NCBI RefSeq assembly: GCF_011044175.1
Contig: NZ_CP049057.1
Location: 2,061,501 to 2,125,500, forward strand
Length of the DNA stretch: 64,000 nucleotides
Reading direction: 5' to 3'
From: Rasiella rasia
GTDB lineage: Bacteria; Bacteroidota; Bacteroidia; Flavobacteriales; Flavobacteriaceae
Shown here: positions 1 through 8,727 of the stretch, piece by piece
Numbering within the stretch: the first letter of the stretch is position 1
Layout of the letters: the number at the start of each line of letters is the position of its first letter
Made by a program: the position numbers and the translations under genes
The notes under the pieces: generated by a model
Told to the model about the DNA's origin: nothing
Database searches by the model: none
The model's input: only the letters and a program-made list of their open reading frames with translations

Positions 1-177
1 GGCACCACATATTCTGTTCAGTATCGAGCAAAATCGAGAGAAGCATTAGATGCCTACTATAAAAATGATGCAGAGCGAATGCGAAAAGAAGGGCTGCAAC
101 AGTTTGCAGATAAAATGCTAGCGTTTAGAACCGAGTTGGAAGTCATAGATGAGTACACCGTAAATTTTCAGAACTAG
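1..177 (+). CDS. DUF4286 family protein, 3' end only
   Basis: An open frame enters from the left edge and ends at a TAG at 175-177, giving the last 58 residues. The residues seen (GTTYSVQY near the edge, then a helical Lys/Arg/Glu-rich stretch with [12 protein letters not shown] and a final ELEVIDEY) match the C-terminal half of the small DUF4286 protein usually found just upstream of ksgA in Flavobacteriia. The family has no established function. The stop codon shares its G with the GTG start proposed for ksgA, so the two genes are probably translationally coupled. The start lies outside the window. Confidence 0.7.
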   Translation, partial: GTTYSVQYRAKSREALDAYYKNDAERMRKEGLQQFADKMLAFRTELEVIDEYTVNFQN

Positions 178-1025
178 TGTCAAAATCCAGACAACATTAT
201 CCTAACAGTGCTCCTCATTCTTCCGAAGAAAAACGAGATACGGTTCGTGCAAAAAAACATTTGGGGCAACACTTTCTAAAAGACGAACAAATAGCCCAAA
301 AAATAGCGAACACCCTAACCTTAAACGGTTATAAAAATGTCTTAGAAATTGGCCCTGGTATGGGAGTGCTCACCAAATACCTTGTTGACAAAGATATCTC
401 GTTGGTGGCAATGGATTTAGATAGTGATTCTATTACATATTTAATAGACAATTACCCCAATGAGAATCTTCAGATCCTTGAAGCCGATTTTTTAAAATCT
501 GATCTTACTGATATATTTGGAGAAGAACCTTTTGCTATAACTGGAAACTTTCCTTACAACATCTCTACACAAATAGTTTTTAAGGCAATCGAGCAGCGTG
601 CCTATGTTCCGGAGTTTACAGGTATGTTTCAAAAAGAAGTGGCACAGCGTATTTGTGCCAAAGAAGGCAATAAAACCTATGGTATTTTATCTGTACTTAC
701 CCAAGCATTCTATGATGCCGAATATCTTTTTACAGTAAAACCTGGTGTTTTTAATCCGCCTCCAAAAGTAGATAGCGGCGTGTTAAGACTTATAAGAAAA
801 GATAATTACCACCTTCCTTGTGACGAAAAACTATTGTTTAAAGTAGTGAAAACAGGCTTTCAGCAGCGCAGAAAAACCTTGCGGAACAGTTTAAAATCTT
901 TCAATCTTTCTGATAAACTAAAAGAAGATACTATCTTTGGCCAGCGACCTGAGCAACTTTCAGTTTCTGAATTTATCTCGCTCACCCAAAAGATAGCCAA
1001 CGATGCAGTTTCAACTAACAACTGA
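177..1025 (+). CDS. ksgA: 16S rRNA (adenine(1518)-N(6)/adenine(1519)-N(6))-dimethyltransferase
   Basis: KsgA/RsmA dimethylates two adjacent adenines in the 3' hairpin of 16S rRNA late in 30S assembly, using S-adenosylmethionine. Visible motifs are KKHLGQHFL near residue 27, the SAM-binding [11 protein letters not shown] near residue 56, and the catalytic NFPYNIST near residue 124 (the family usually has NLPYN). The C-terminal part holds the [11 protein letters not shown] stretch of the rRNA-binding subdomain. The length of 282 residues is normal, with about 25 extra N-terminal residues before the conserved block. No ATG lies upstream in frame, so a GTG at 177, overlapping the preceding stop, is the most likely start. 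The 3' end overlaps mgtE by 23 bp. Confidence 0.95.
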   Translation: MSKSRQHYPNSAPHSSEEKRDTVRAKKHLGQHFLKDEQIAQKIANTLTLNGYKNVLEIGPGMGVLTKYLVDKDISLVAMDLDSDSITYLIDNYPNENLQILEADFLKSDLTDIFGEEPFAITGNFPYNISTQIVFKAIEQRAYVPEFTGMFQKEVAQRICAKEGNKTYGILSVLTQAFYDAEYLFTVKPGVFNPPPKVDSGVLRLIRKDNYHLPCDEKLLFKVVKTGFQQRRKTLRNSLKSFNLSDKLKEDTIFGQRPEQLSVSEFISLTQKIANDAVSTNN

Positions 1026-2352
1026 TTTTATTCAAAGTGTTGAACAGCTCATTACCGTAAAAGATGGTAATGCGTTGCGCGAACTCCTTCAAGAACTTCA
1101 CTTTGCTGATATTGCTGAAATTTTAGAAGAACTAGATAGCGACGATGCTACCTACCTTATTAAATTACTTGCAAGTGATCTTACCTCTGAAGCTCTTATG
1201 GAGTTGGACGACGATGTACGGGAAAAAATCTTAGACCGTCTTTCACCTACAGAAATTGCCGAAGAGCTTGCAGAAATGGATACCGATGATGCGGCAGATG
1301 TTGTTGCAGAATTAGACCATGATGTTCAGCAAAAAGTAATTGAAGAAATCCAGGATGAAGAGCTAGCGGCAGACATTGTAGAGCTTCTTGCGTATGATGA
1401 CGACACAGCGGGTGCGCTCATGGCAAAAGAGTTAGTACAGGTAAAAGAAACGTGGACCGTGGCAGGATGTGTTCGAGAAATGCGCAGACAGGCTGAAAAT
1501 GTAACACGTGTTCACTCCATCTACGTAACTAACAAAGAAGGAAAATTAACGGGGAGACTATCGCTTAAGGATCTTTTAACGGCAAGTGAAAAAACTAAAA
1601 TTTCCGAAGTATTTATTCCGAAAGTTGACTACGTTACTGTCCATACCGAAAATGAAGAAGTAGCACGTATCATGCAAAAATATGACCTTGAAGCAATTCC
1701 TGTTGTAGATGAAGACGGGGTTCTAATGGGTAGAATTACCATTGACGATATTGTAGATTTTATTAAAGACGAAGCCGAAAAAGATTACCAAATGGCTGCG
1801 GGTATCTCGCAAGATGTTGAAGCAGATGACAGCGTTTGGCAACTCACTAGAGCACGTCTGCCTTGGCTAGTCTTAGGACTTTTTGGAGGATTAGGAAGTG
1901 TGTACATTATGCAAGGGTTTGAAGAAGCCCTTAATTCCTTTCCTGTATTATTTTTTTTCACCCCACTTATAGCCGCGATGGCAGGAAACGTTGGTGTACA
2001 ATCTAGTGCAATTATTGTACAAGGTTTGGCAAACGACAATGTAAAAGGCAGCTTGTTTAACAGACTTATAAAAGAGGTTGGACTAGCACTTATTAATGGT
2101 TGTGCATTAGGTTTATTGGTTATTTTGTTTGGCTTTATTGTGGGTCAGGACCAATTGGTAAGCATTACTATTGCAGTTTCTATGCTTTCTGTTATCATTG
2201 TTGCAGCGCTAATAGGAACTTTTGTGCCCATTATTTTAGACAAAAGAGGTATAGACCCCGCCATTGCTACCGGTCCGTTTATTACTACTAGCAATGATAT
2301 CTTCGGAATTTTTCTATTTTTCTACATTGCAAAAATTATTTTAGGATTTTGA
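1003..2352 (+). CDS. mgtE: Magnesium transporter MgtE
   Basis: This is an inner-membrane Mg2+ channel/transporter gated by cytosolic Mg2+. The order is the canonical MgtE one: an acidic N-terminal helical domain with repeated ELDx[17 protein letters not shown] motifs (about residues 20-125), two CBS domains (about 130-255, including [10 protein letters not shown]), a linker helix, then five membrane segments (about 285-449) with the pore-region [16 protein letters not shown]. At 449 residues it is full length. The start codon lies inside the end of ksgA and the stop overlaps the TTG start of the next gene, so ksgA-mgtE-thioesterase are likely one transcript. Confidence 0.95.
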   Translation: MQFQLTTDFIQSVEQLITVKDGNALRELLQELHFADIAEILEELDSDDATYLIKLLASDLTSEALMELDDDVREKILDRLSPTEIAEELAEMDTDDAADVVAELDHDVQQKVIEEIQDEELAADIVELLAYDDDTAGALMAKELVQVKETWTVAGCVREMRRQAENVTRVHSIYVTNKEGKLTGRLSLKDLLTASEKTKISEVFIPKVDYVTVHTENEEVARIMQKYDLEAIPVVDEDGVLMGRITIDDIVDFIKDEAEKDYQMAAGISQDVEADDSVWQLTRARLPWLVLGLFGGLGSVYIMQGFEEALNSFPVLFFFTPLIAAMAGNVGVQSSAIIVQGLANDNVKGSLFNRLIKEVGLALINGCALGLLVILFGFIVGQDQLVSITIAVSMLSVIIVAALIGTFVPIILDKRGIDPAIATGPFITTSNDIFGIFLFFYIAKIILGF

Positions 2353-2738
2353 AAATTTTTTCAGAAAAACGTATTGTTCCTGCGTCTGCTATAGATGAAA
2401 ATGGACATGTTAACAATATTGCTTATTTGCAATGGTGTATAGATGTTGCTGAAAAGCACTGGTTTACGAAAGCTCCCGAAGCCTTTAAGAATAGTCATTT
2501 TTGGGTAGTTTTAGAACATACAATTTCTTATAAAAACCCTTCGTTTGAAGGTGAAGAACTACTCGTTGAAACCTGGGTAACTGCAGCCAAAGGAGTAAAA
2601 AGTGAACGCGAATATAGAATCACTAGAATGTCGGACCAGAAAATTTTGGTAACCGCAAAGACCCTCTGGTGTTTTGTTGAAATTGAAAGTCAGCGCCCTG
2701 CTAGAATTACAGAAGAAATTAGTACTTTGTTTATGTAA
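2349..2738 (+). CDS. Acyl-CoA thioesterase, 4HBT hot-dog fold
   Basis: This is a small single hot-dog protein of the 4-hydroxybenzoyl-CoA/acyl-ACP thioesterase group, which hydrolyses acyl-CoA or acyl-ACP thioesters in the cytoplasm. The family signature is the DENGHVNNIAYLQW stretch (D-x-x-GHVNN) near residue 16, followed by the long helix and the sheet strands ending in CFVEIESQRPARI. The start is TTG at 2349, in a TTGA overlap with the mgtE stop; no ATG precedes the conserved core. The substrate cannot be told from the sequence. The gene probably belongs to the ksgA-mgtE operon. Confidence 0.85.
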   Translation: MKIFSEKRIVPASAIDENGHVNNIAYLQWCIDVAEKHWFTKAPEAFKNSHFWVVLEHTISYKNPSFEGEELLVETWVTAAKGVKSEREYRITRMSDQKILVTAKTLWCFVEIESQRPARITEEISTLFM

Positions 2739-2747
2739 AATCATTCT

Positions 2748-3275
2748 ATGATTCAATTAGAAGTCCCTTTTAATCAATCCATCAATTCAAAACAAAAAGA
2801 GCTTATTTTTGAGTTTACGTGGCGAAAAAAGACCACGCAAAATCAGCGAAACATACTATGGTCCTTCATCTTTATTTCCTTGGCGCTTTTACTTATATCT
2901 CAAGGAAATGTATTCGGGTATATTTTAATTGGTGCCGTAATTTTTTACGTCACCAACATTATCTCTGTATACATTTATCGAAGAAAGAGTAAAAAAGAAT
3001 ATTATGAAATGTGGGAGTTTTTATATGGAAAAAACAAACAAGACATTACGCATTATAGATTTGGTGAAAACCAATTTTACTATAAAGATGCAATGGTTGA
3101 AATAACTCAAGACTATACAACAATTGCTTCATGCGAACAAATTGACAACACCTTGCTCTTTTTAGTGAACTACGGAATTCCAGCCTATTTCGCAATAAAT
3201 ATCGAAGAGGTAGGCGAGGAGAATTTTTACAAGGTAAAAACATTTCTTTCTAACAAACTAAACGGTACAACATGA
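2748..3275 (+). CDS. YcxB-like membrane protein of unknown function
   Basis: A 175-residue protein with two adjacent hydrophobic segments (about residues 38-76, WSFIFISLALLLI and YILIGAVIFYV) followed by a soluble C-terminal domain with short strands (YRFGENQFYYKD, then TTIASCEQ). This two-TM plus small beta-domain layout resembles the YcxB-like C-terminal family, whose function is unknown. It starts 9 bp after the thioesterase stop and its stop overlaps the next ATG by 4 bp, so it is part of the same co-directional group. Assignment to the family is by layout and is tentative. Confidence 0.7.
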   Translation: MIQLEVPFNQSINSKQKELIFEFTWRKKTTQNQRNILWSFIFISLALLLISQGNVFGYILIGAVIFYVTNIISVYIYRRKSKKEYYEMWEFLYGKNKQDITHYRFGENQFYYKDAMVEITQDYTTIASCEQIDNTLLFLVNYGIPAYFAINIEEVGEENFYKVKTFLSNKLNGTT

Positions 3276-3658
3276 AGCCTATTAATGTAAAAGAGAAATT
3301 TAATCGGTTTAGCAAGCAGTGGCACCCACATCAAATTGCAACGGTAGACGATATGCAGGTTATTCTTGCCAAGATTTCTGGTGAGTTTGTATGGCATAGT
3401 CATAAAAACGAAGATGAATTGTTTTTTGTTCAAAAAGGGACTTTACAAATGCGTTTTAGAAAAGCACAAGACCCTACAACCGAATGGTCTGAGACGGTGC
3501 ATCAAGGCGAAATCATTGTGGTACCAAAGGGCATTGAACATTGCCCGACAACTGCCAACGGTGAAGAAGTACATCTTTTGTTATTTGAAAAGCTGAGTAC
3601 CGCTCATACAGGTGAAGTGAAGCATGAAAAGACCCAAACTCAGTATCCTAAAATATAA
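3272..3658 (+). CDS. Cupin-domain protein
   Basis: A single-domain cupin of 128 residues. The first cupin motif is seen as FVWHSHKNEDELFFVQKG (H-x-H plus E, about residues 34-50), and the second as GEIIVVPKGIEHCPTTANGEE (H near residue 88), so the usual two-His/Glu/His metal site is present. Such small cupins include mannose-6-phosphate isomerase-like and dioxygenase-like proteins; the substrate is not predictable here. The ATGA overlap with the upstream membrane protein suggests translational coupling. It closes the co-directional run that begins with ksgA. Confidence 0.85.
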   Translation: MKPINVKEKFNRFSKQWHPHQIATVDDMQVILAKISGEFVWHSHKNEDELFFVQKGTLQMRFRKAQDPTTEWSETVHQGEIIVVPKGIEHCPTTANGEEVHLLLFEKLSTAHTGEVKHEKTQTQYPKI

Positions 3659-3672
3659 CCTGTATTAAATTT

Positions 3673-3710
3673 TGTGAATTGAGTACAAAACTACGTGAAC
3701 CTAATTCACA
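3673..3710. repeat. Inverted repeat downstream of the cupin gene
   Basis: Arms TGTGAATT (3673-3680) and AATTCACA (3703-3710) are separated by 22 nt in the 93-bp gap between the cupin gene and the dehydrogenase gene. A short T-rich run follows. It could be a weak terminator or an operator; the long loop makes either use uncertain. Confidence 0.3.
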
Positions 3711-3751
3711 TTTTCTTCGCTTTTCCGCTTCTGTTTTTCTACTTTTAATGT

Positions 3752-4693
3752 ATGAAAATTCTTCATCTCGATAAAAACCACCCGCTACTCTTAGAACAGC
3801 TAGAAAAAGTCGGGTTTTCTAACACCGAAAATTATACCGCATCCAAAACAGAAATTGAAGAGCTAATAGCTTCTTATGACGGAGTCGTAATTCGCAGTAG
3901 ATTTAAAATTGATGCTACTTTTCTCGACGCTGCCACAAATTTAAAATTTATTGCACGTGTAGGCGCTGGACTAGAAAGTATAGACATCGCTTATGCAGAA
4001 AGCAAAGGCATACAATTATTTGCCGCACCCGAAGGAAATAGAAACGCCGTGGGTGAACATGCACTCGGCATGCTGCTCTCACTATTTAATAAACTAAAGA
4101 GCGCAGACGAGAGCGTAAAGTCTGGACACTGGCAACGAGAAGCGCATCGCGGACTAGAACTAGACGGAAAAACTGTTGGTATCATAGGATACGGGAACAT
4201 GGGTAAAAGTTTTGCAAAAAAGCTAAAAGGATTTAACTGCACTGTTTTTTGTTATGACATAAAAGAAGAGGTAGGAAATAAAAATGCTACACAGGTTTCA
4301 TTAAAAACCCTTCAGGAAATGGCAGATGTAATAAGCCTGCATACTCCCTGGACACCCGAAACAGATAAAATGATTGACGCTAACTTTATAGAACAATGTA
4401 AAAAACCCTTTTGGCTACTAAACACCGCTAGGGGAAAAAGTGTTGTAACAAAAGATTTGGTTGCCGCTTTAGAAAATGGCAAAGTACTAGGTGCTGGGCT
4501 CGATGTTTTAGAGTATGAAAAAGGTTCGTTCGAGTCGCTTTTTACTTCTGAAATGCCTACAGAATTTCAAAAACTCATCACCATGCCTAATGTTCTTTTA
4601 AGTCCGCACGTTGCGGGTTGGACTAAAGAGAGCAAAGTGAAATTAGCGCAGACAATAGTAGACAAAATAACAGAGGCGTTCTCAAAAAATTAA
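3752..4693 (+). CDS. D-isomer 2-hydroxyacid dehydrogenase (phosphoglycerate dehydrogenase-like)
   Basis: An NAD-dependent dehydrogenase of the D-2-hydroxyacid family, 313 residues, with no C-terminal ACT domain. It shows the Rossmann loop GIIGYGNMGKSFAKKL (about residues 143-158), the catalytic Arg in LLNTARGKSVV (about 223-233), and the His of LSPHVAGWT near residue 289. The short form without ACT is common in Bacteroidota; the family includes phosphoglycerate dehydrogenase (first step of serine synthesis) as well as glyoxylate/hydroxypyruvate reductases, so the exact substrate is inferred. The next gene starts 1 bp downstream. Confidence 0.85.
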   Translation: MKILHLDKNHPLLLEQLEKVGFSNTENYTASKTEIEELIASYDGVVIRSRFKIDATFLDAATNLKFIARVGAGLESIDIAYAESKGIQLFAAPEGNRNAVGEHALGMLLSLFNKLKSADESVKSGHWQREAHRGLELDGKTVGIIGYGNMGKSFAKKLKGFNCTVFCYDIKEEVGNKNATQVSLKTLQEMADVISLHTPWTPETDKMIDANFIEQCKKPFWLLNTARGKSVVTKDLVAALENGKVLGAGLDVLEYEKGSFESLFTSEMPTEFQKLITMPNVLLSPHVAGWTKESKVKLAQTIVDKITEAFSKN

Positions 4694-4694
4694 T

Positions 4695-5114
4695 ATGAAA
4701 AAGACGGTGTTTATATTTGGAGCCTTAATTATTGGGGTGCTTACACTATTCCAGATTAGCACCTATTCAATAACTTCAGGGAATCTAACTACCGAAATTG
4801 TCATTGGAAGTATTGCTATAATTTTCTTTTTCTTCGGAATTTACTGGAATCGAAAAAACAAGTCGAATCATGAAACGAATACCATTTCAGAAGCTATAAA
4901 AACAGAGCACATTGCTAAACTAGGAATTACCGATAGGGAGTATGAAATATTGATTAAAATTTCCGAAGGACACTCAAATAGAGAAATTGGAAATCAGCTT
5001 TTTATTTCAGAAAGCACTGTGAAAACTCATGTTTCAAATCTTTTTCTGAAATTGGACGCCAAACGCAGAACGCAAGCAATACAAAAAGCAAAAGCAATGC
5101 AAATTATTGCCTAA
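4695..5114 (+). CDS. Membrane-anchored LuxR-type HTH regulator
   Basis: A 139-residue protein with two N-terminal transmembrane segments (about residues 4-23 and 32-50) followed by a cytoplasmic GerE/LuxR DNA-binding domain (about 72-136). The HTH shows LGITDREYEILIKISEGHSNREIG and the recognition region ISESTVKTHVSNLFLKL. There is no receiver domain, so the DNA-binding domain is tethered directly to the inner membrane. It is followed by a DUF4199 membrane protein, a pairing often seen in flavobacteria. The signal and target are unknown. Confidence 0.85.
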   Translation: MKKTVFIFGALIIGVLTLFQISTYSITSGNLTTEIVIGSIAIIFFFFGIYWNRKNKSNHETNTISEAIKTEHIAKLGITDREYEILIKISEGHSNREIGNQLFISESTVKTHVSNLFLKLDAKRRTQAIQKAKAMQIIA

Positions 5115-5184
5115 TTGGGTGATTCGCACTTTAGTTGGAGACAATTTGGTACTTTAGTATGAGCCGTAAAAGCACTGTTTAAAA

Positions 5185-5192
5185 TACTTTTG
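5185..5192 (+). promoter_or_regulatory. Candidate -10 element for the DUF4199 gene
   Basis: TACTTTTG at 5185-5192 fits the Bacteroidota -10 consensus TAnnTTTG and lies 24 bp before the ATG at 5217. I do not see a clear TTG -33 element at the expected distance, so the call rests on the -10 alone. Confidence 0.4.
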
Positions 5193-5216
5193 ACATATCA
5201 AAAAAGTAAACTACAT

Positions 5217-5723
5217 ATGAAAAATACTGTTTTAAAATATGGTTTATATGCGCTTGGTACTGCCGCGGGATTATTTGCATTAGCTCTATTGTTAGGGAAA
5301 GGTTTAGACTATACAGTACAAGAAATTATTGGCTATACTTCTATGGCTATCTCTCTAATCTTTGTGTTTTTCGGAATACGTTATTATCGAGACCACGAAA
5401 ACAATGGTAAGGTTTCATTCTTAAAAGCATTGGGCATAGGAATTCTTATTTCATTCTTTGCCGCAGTGGGCTTTGGAGTTATAGACTACCTTTTTACAAC
5501 TGTAATAAATCCAGATTTTGCGGTAGAATATGAAGCCAAGATGATTGCCGATATGAAAGCAAACTTAACCCCTGAAGACTTTAAAATTCAAAAAGAGGCA
5601 TTGCAGCAACAAATGAAAGAATATGGAGGCTCTGGTTTCATGGCTTTTATGATGTTTGCCGCAGTTGCTATGATGGGATTTATAATTTCACTAATTTCAG
5701 CCATTATATTACAACGTAAATAA
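5217..5723 (+). CDS. DUF4199 domain-containing membrane protein
   Basis: A 168-residue integral membrane protein with about four hydrophobic segments: residues 5-25 (YGLYALGTAAGLFALALLLG), 35-52, 68-90 and a C-terminal helix ending ISLISAIILQRK. Between segments three and four lies a charged loop (EYEAKMIADMKANLTPEDF) typical of DUF4199. The function is unknown. The ATG at 5217 is preferred over an in-frame TTG at 5190, because the longer start would overlap the -10 element at 5185-5192. Its neighbour, a membrane-tethered LuxR regulator, may act with it. Confidence 0.8.
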   Translation: MKNTVLKYGLYALGTAAGLFALALLLGKGLDYTVQEIIGYTSMAISLIFVFFGIRYYRDHENNGKVSFLKALGIGILISFFAAVGFGVIDYLFTTVINPDFAVEYEAKMIADMKANLTPEDFKIQKEALQQQMKEYGGSGFMAFMMFAAVAMMGFIISLISAIILQRK

Positions 5724-5729
5724 AGAAAC

Positions 5730-6188
5730 ATGCAATACCAAGCAAACTCTGTTGCAGATTATATCTCGCAATTGCCAGAAGACCGTCAAGGACCGGTAGA
5801 AAAAATACGCCAAACCATTGCCAAGAACCTTCCCAAAGGTTTTGAAGAAGGAATTCTCTATAAAATGATTGGGTTTTATGTGCCGCACGAGGTATATCCA
5901 GATGGATATCATTGCGACCCAAAAACGCCATTGCCATTTATAAACGTTGCATCTCAGAAAAATTTTATCGCCCTATATCATAGTGGCATCTACGCTAAAA
6001 AAGAATTGTTAGATTGGTTTGTAGCAGAATACCCTAAGCACTGCAAATACAAATTAGATATGGGTAAGAGCTGTGTGCGGTTCAAGAAAGTAGATGATAT
6101 TCCATATAATCTTATTGCAGAACTCGCCACAAAAATGACGGTCCAAGAGTGGATTGACACCTACGAGAGTGCCGTAAAGAAAAAATAA
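5730..6188 (+). CDS. DUF1801 domain protein
   Basis: A 152-residue cytoplasmic protein of the DUF1801/YdhG-like fold. Typical features are the N-terminal VADYISQLPEDRQGPVEKIRQTI, the FEEGILYKMIGFYVPHE segment, the FINVASQKNFIALYHSGIY strand pair, and MGKSCVRFKKVDDIP near residue 110. Members of this iron-chaperone-like fold have no settled biochemical role. It sits 6 bp after the DUF4199 gene and just before two VOC proteins on the same strand. Confidence 0.8.
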   Translation: MQYQANSVADYISQLPEDRQGPVEKIRQTIAKNLPKGFEEGILYKMIGFYVPHEVYPDGYHCDPKTPLPFINVASQKNFIALYHSGIYAKKELLDWFVAEYPKHCKYKLDMGKSCVRFKKVDDIPYNLIAELATKMTVQEWIDTYESAVKKK

Positions 6189-6206
6189 ACCTTAACCATT
6201 ATTACT

Positions 6207-6578
6207 ATGAAACTAGGAGCATTTTCCATTAGTATCGCTGTGAAAGACATTCACAAATCGAAAGCCTTTTATGAATTGCTGGGATTCACTGTCTTTGCAG
6301 GAGACCTAGAAAAAAATTATCTCATCATGAAGAATGAAGATGCTTTGGTAGGGTTATTTCAAGGCATGTTTGAAAATAATATTATCACCTTTAACCCGGG
6401 ATGGGACCAAGACGCTCAAAAAGTAACGGGTTTTGATGATGTTAGGGATATTCAGAAACATTTAAAAGCTGAAGGAATTTCTTTAATTTCAGAGGCCGAT
6501 GCTAGTACTACCGGACCTGCGAGCTGCGTGGTAGTAGATCCAGATGGCAATACCATACTAATAGACCAACACGTGTAA
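6207..6578 (+). CDS. VOC family (glyoxalase/bleomycin resistance-like) protein
   Basis: A 123-residue protein of the vicinal-oxygen-chelate superfamily. It begins with the characteristic strand SISIAVKDIHKSKAFYELLGF, has a second module with DIQKHLKAEGI, and ends with CVVVDPDGNTILIDQHV. The DPDGN near the C-terminus is the most conserved family element. Substrates range from methylglyoxal adducts to antibiotics and none can be chosen here. A second, more distant VOC gene follows 19 bp later. Confidence 0.85.
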   Translation: MKLGAFSISIAVKDIHKSKAFYELLGFTVFAGDLEKNYLIMKNEDALVGLFQGMFENNIITFNPGWDQDAQKVTGFDDVRDIQKHLKAEGISLISEADASTTGPASCVVVDPDGNTILIDQHV

Positions 6579-6597
6579 TTTTAAATACTGAATTAAA

Positions 6598-6981
6598 ATG
6601 AAAAGAGTAACAGGCATTGGCGGATTGTTCTTTAAAACTAAAGATCCGAACGCCACAAAAGAATGGTATAAAAATCATTTAGGTTTTAACACAGATGATT
6701 GGGGTTGTACTTTTTGGTGGAAAGACGAAAATGGCAATAAATGCTCTACCCAATGGAGTCCGTTTGTCCAAGACACAAATTACTATGAACCCAGCAAAAA
6801 AGACTTTATGTTTAACTATAGAGTTGAAAATTTAGTTGAATTACTAAAAGTGCTAAAAACCGAAGGCGTAGAAGTAATTGGAGATATTCAAGAATTTGAA
6901 TATGGCAAATTTGGATACATTATGGATAACGACGGTAACAAAATAGAGCTTTGGGAACCCGTAGATAGTGCTTTTGAATAA
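6598..6981 (+). CDS. VOC family protein
   Basis: A second VOC-superfamily protein of 127 residues. It has GIGGLFFKTKDPNATKEWYKNHLGF at the start, the WWKDENGNKCSTQWSPF strand, and the C-terminal GYIMDNDGNKIELWEP, where the Glu of ELWEP is the usual metal ligand position. It differs enough from its neighbour to be a separate subfamily rather than a recent duplicate. The enzymatic role is unknown. Confidence 0.85.
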   Translation: MKRVTGIGGLFFKTKDPNATKEWYKNHLGFNTDDWGCTFWWKDENGNKCSTQWSPFVQDTNYYEPSKKDFMFNYRVENLVELLKVLKTEGVEVIGDIQEFEYGKFGYIMDNDGNKIELWEPVDSAFE

Positions 6982-7046
6982 GAGGGCATTGTTCCATTAA
7001 TTATAGAGAACAGAGCGCAAACAAACTGTTAAGAAAGTATTTTAGC

Positions 7047-7775
7047 ATGATTCTAGAAATATGTGCAAATAGTTTTGAGAGTGCCAAAGCTGCCCAAGAC
7101 GCTGGTGCAGACCGAATTGAATTATGCACAGAACTATCGGTAGGAGGGCTTACTCCGTCTTTTGGCTTACTAGAAAAAGTACTAACAGAATTAACCATCC
7201 CAGTTCATGTACTTATAAGGCCTCGAAGCGGAAATTTTACTTATACTGAAACAGAACTTGACGTCATGTTGCGGGATATAGAAACGTGTAAAGAATTTGG
7301 CTGTGATGGTATTGTGAGTGGTGCACTTACTCAAGAGCATGCTATAGACACGATAGCAACCAAAGAACTAATTGCCGCCACAGCTACTATGGAGTTCACC
7401 TTCCATCGCGCTTTTGACTGGTGTGCAGAGCCTATTTTAGCTTTTAAGCAACTTCAGCATTTGGGCATTACACGCTTGTTATCTTCAGGGCAACAAACCA
7501 CAGCGTTGAAGGGAATAAGTCTCCTTCAAAAATTGCTAAACGATTCAGATCAAACGATTCAAATTATGCCTGGAGGAGGTATTACTGCAGCCAACTGCTT
7601 GTCTTTTAAAGAAGCTGGTTTTAAAATGATTCACTTTTCAGCAGCAAAAAAGACACAAACTTTAATTAGCCAACCAAAAGTGGGTATGCACAACCCTAAT
7701 TACTTCATTGAAGGCATAGTAAGTGCTTCAAACATTGATGATATCAAAAAAATTGCAGAAAAACTTAATAACTAG
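7047..7775 (+). CDS. cutC: CutC family protein (copper homeostasis protein)
   Basis: A TIM-barrel protein of 242 residues matching CutC from end to end. It opens with LEICANSFESAKAAQDAGADRIELC, then PVHVLIRPRSGNFTY near residue 52, the FHRAFDW motif near residue 113, and IMPGGGITAAN near residue 171. CutC was first linked to copper tolerance in Escherichia coli; its biochemical activity is still uncertain. The gene is alone between the VOC genes and the TM2 pair, with about 65 bp before it. Confidence 0.9.
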   Translation: MILEICANSFESAKAAQDAGADRIELCTELSVGGLTPSFGLLEKVLTELTIPVHVLIRPRSGNFTYTETELDVMLRDIETCKEFGCDGIVSGALTQEHAIDTIATKELIAATATMEFTFHRAFDWCAEPILAFKQLQHLGITRLLSSGQQTTALKGISLLQKLLNDSDQTIQIMPGGGITAANCLSFKEAGFKMIHFSAAKKTQTLISQPKVGMHNPNYFIEGIVSASNIDDIKKIAEKLNN

Positions 7776-7831
7776 TTTTTACATTTTGGTAAAATAGTTA
7801 TACATTTAACCCTCAACCAAATATATTCAAA

Positions 7832-8182
7832 ATGTCTGAAAACAACGATAACACTAAAGACAGCATAGGAGATGCTGCAGAAAATCTAGGAAACGAAGCG
7901 AACAAAGCGGCTAACGATTTTAAAGAAGGCTGGAATGAGGCTACTCAAAACGGCGAGAACAAGAAAATGATAGCTGGAATTCTAGGAATCGTAATTGGTT
8001 CTTTAGGAATCCACAAATTTATTTTAGGATACACCCAAGAAGGGATTATTCAAATTGTAATTACCGTTATTACTTGTGGAATTGGTGGTATTATTGGTCT
8101 TATTGAAGGTATTATTTACTTAACTAAGAGTGATGAAGAGTTCTATCAGACCTACCAAGTAGGTAAAAAAGGTTGGTTCTAA
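7832..8182 (+). CDS. TM2 domain-containing protein
   Basis: A 116-residue membrane protein. After a hydrophilic N-terminal tail of about 45 residues rich in Asn, Asp, Glu and Lys comes the TM2 domain: a first helix around MIAGILGIVIGSLGIHKFILGY and a second around IVITVITCGIGGIIGLIEGIIYL, separated by the conserved turn TQEG. The C-terminus is DEEFYQTYQVGKKGWF. Function is unknown. The next gene encodes a close paralog with the same C-terminal layout, 9 bp downstream, so the pair is a tandem duplication. Confidence 0.85.
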   Translation: MSENNDNTKDSIGDAAENLGNEANKAANDFKEGWNEATQNGENKKMIAGILGIVIGSLGIHKFILGYTQEGIIQIVITVITCGIGGIIGLIEGIIYLTKSDEEFYQTYQVGKKGWF

Positions 8183-8191
8183 TAGTGCACT

Positions 8192-8527
8192 ATGGAAGAA
8201 GAACAAAAAACACAGCAAGAAAGCTGGAATGAAAATACGAATACGCCAGTACCTCCCCCGGCCGACAATAAAAAAATGTTAGCTGGGTTACTCGGTATTT
8301 TTCTTGGCGGATTTGGAGCACATAAGTTTATTTTGGGCTATACAAAAGAAGGACTCATTTTATTAGGTATTCTCTTAATTTCGTTTCCGTTAATGTGCAT
8401 CATTATTGGTGCTTTTACTATGTACATTCCTATTATCATTGGTCTTGTAGAAGGAATTATTTACCTTACCAAGAGCGATGAGGAATTTTACGAAACCTAT
8501 CAGGTAAACAAAAAACCTTGGTTTTAA
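8192..8527 (+). CDS. TM2 domain-containing protein (paralog of the preceding gene)
   Basis: A 111-residue protein with a short polar, proline-containing N-terminus and a TM2 domain (KMLAGLLGIFLGGFGAHKF, then a second hydrophobic stretch from LLGILLISF to IIIGLVEGIIYL). The final residues DEEFYETYQVNKKPWF match the upstream protein nearly position for position. The second hydrophobic region is longer than in the upstream copy. A strong terminator follows at 8588-8623. Confidence 0.85.
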   Translation: MEEEQKTQQESWNENTNTPVPPPADNKKMLAGLLGIFLGGFGAHKFILGYTKEGLILLGILLISFPLMCIIIGAFTMYIPIIIGLVEGIIYLTKSDEEFYETYQVNKKPWF

Positions 8528-8587
8528 TATACATTGAATAAGTCCTAAATTCTTAACAAAACTAGGATTAGGATTCAGCTATACGTT

Positions 8588-8623
8588 AAAAAAGCTTTCA
8601 AAAATACTATTGAAAGCTTTTTT
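8588..8623 (+). terminator. Rho-independent terminator after the TM2 pair
   Basis: A perfect 14-bp stem, AAAAAAGCTTTCAA (8588-8601) and TTGAAAGCTTTTTT (8610-8623), with an 8-nt loop and a built-in T run. It lies 61 bp after the stop of the second TM2 gene and about 100 bp before the ArsR gene. The symmetry means it could work in both directions. Confidence 0.85.
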
Positions 8624-8727
8624 AATAAAGATTTACATCGCTATATTGCAATAACCCTTTTATTTGGTTATAGAAAACAGATTGCCTTTTTGAGGTGCAG
8701 GGGTTACTAATTTAACATTATAAGAAT

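Noticed and set aside
8555-8576. TAGGAT tandem repeat before the terminator
   Set aside because: There are only two short units, with no sign of a satellite or protein binding site.
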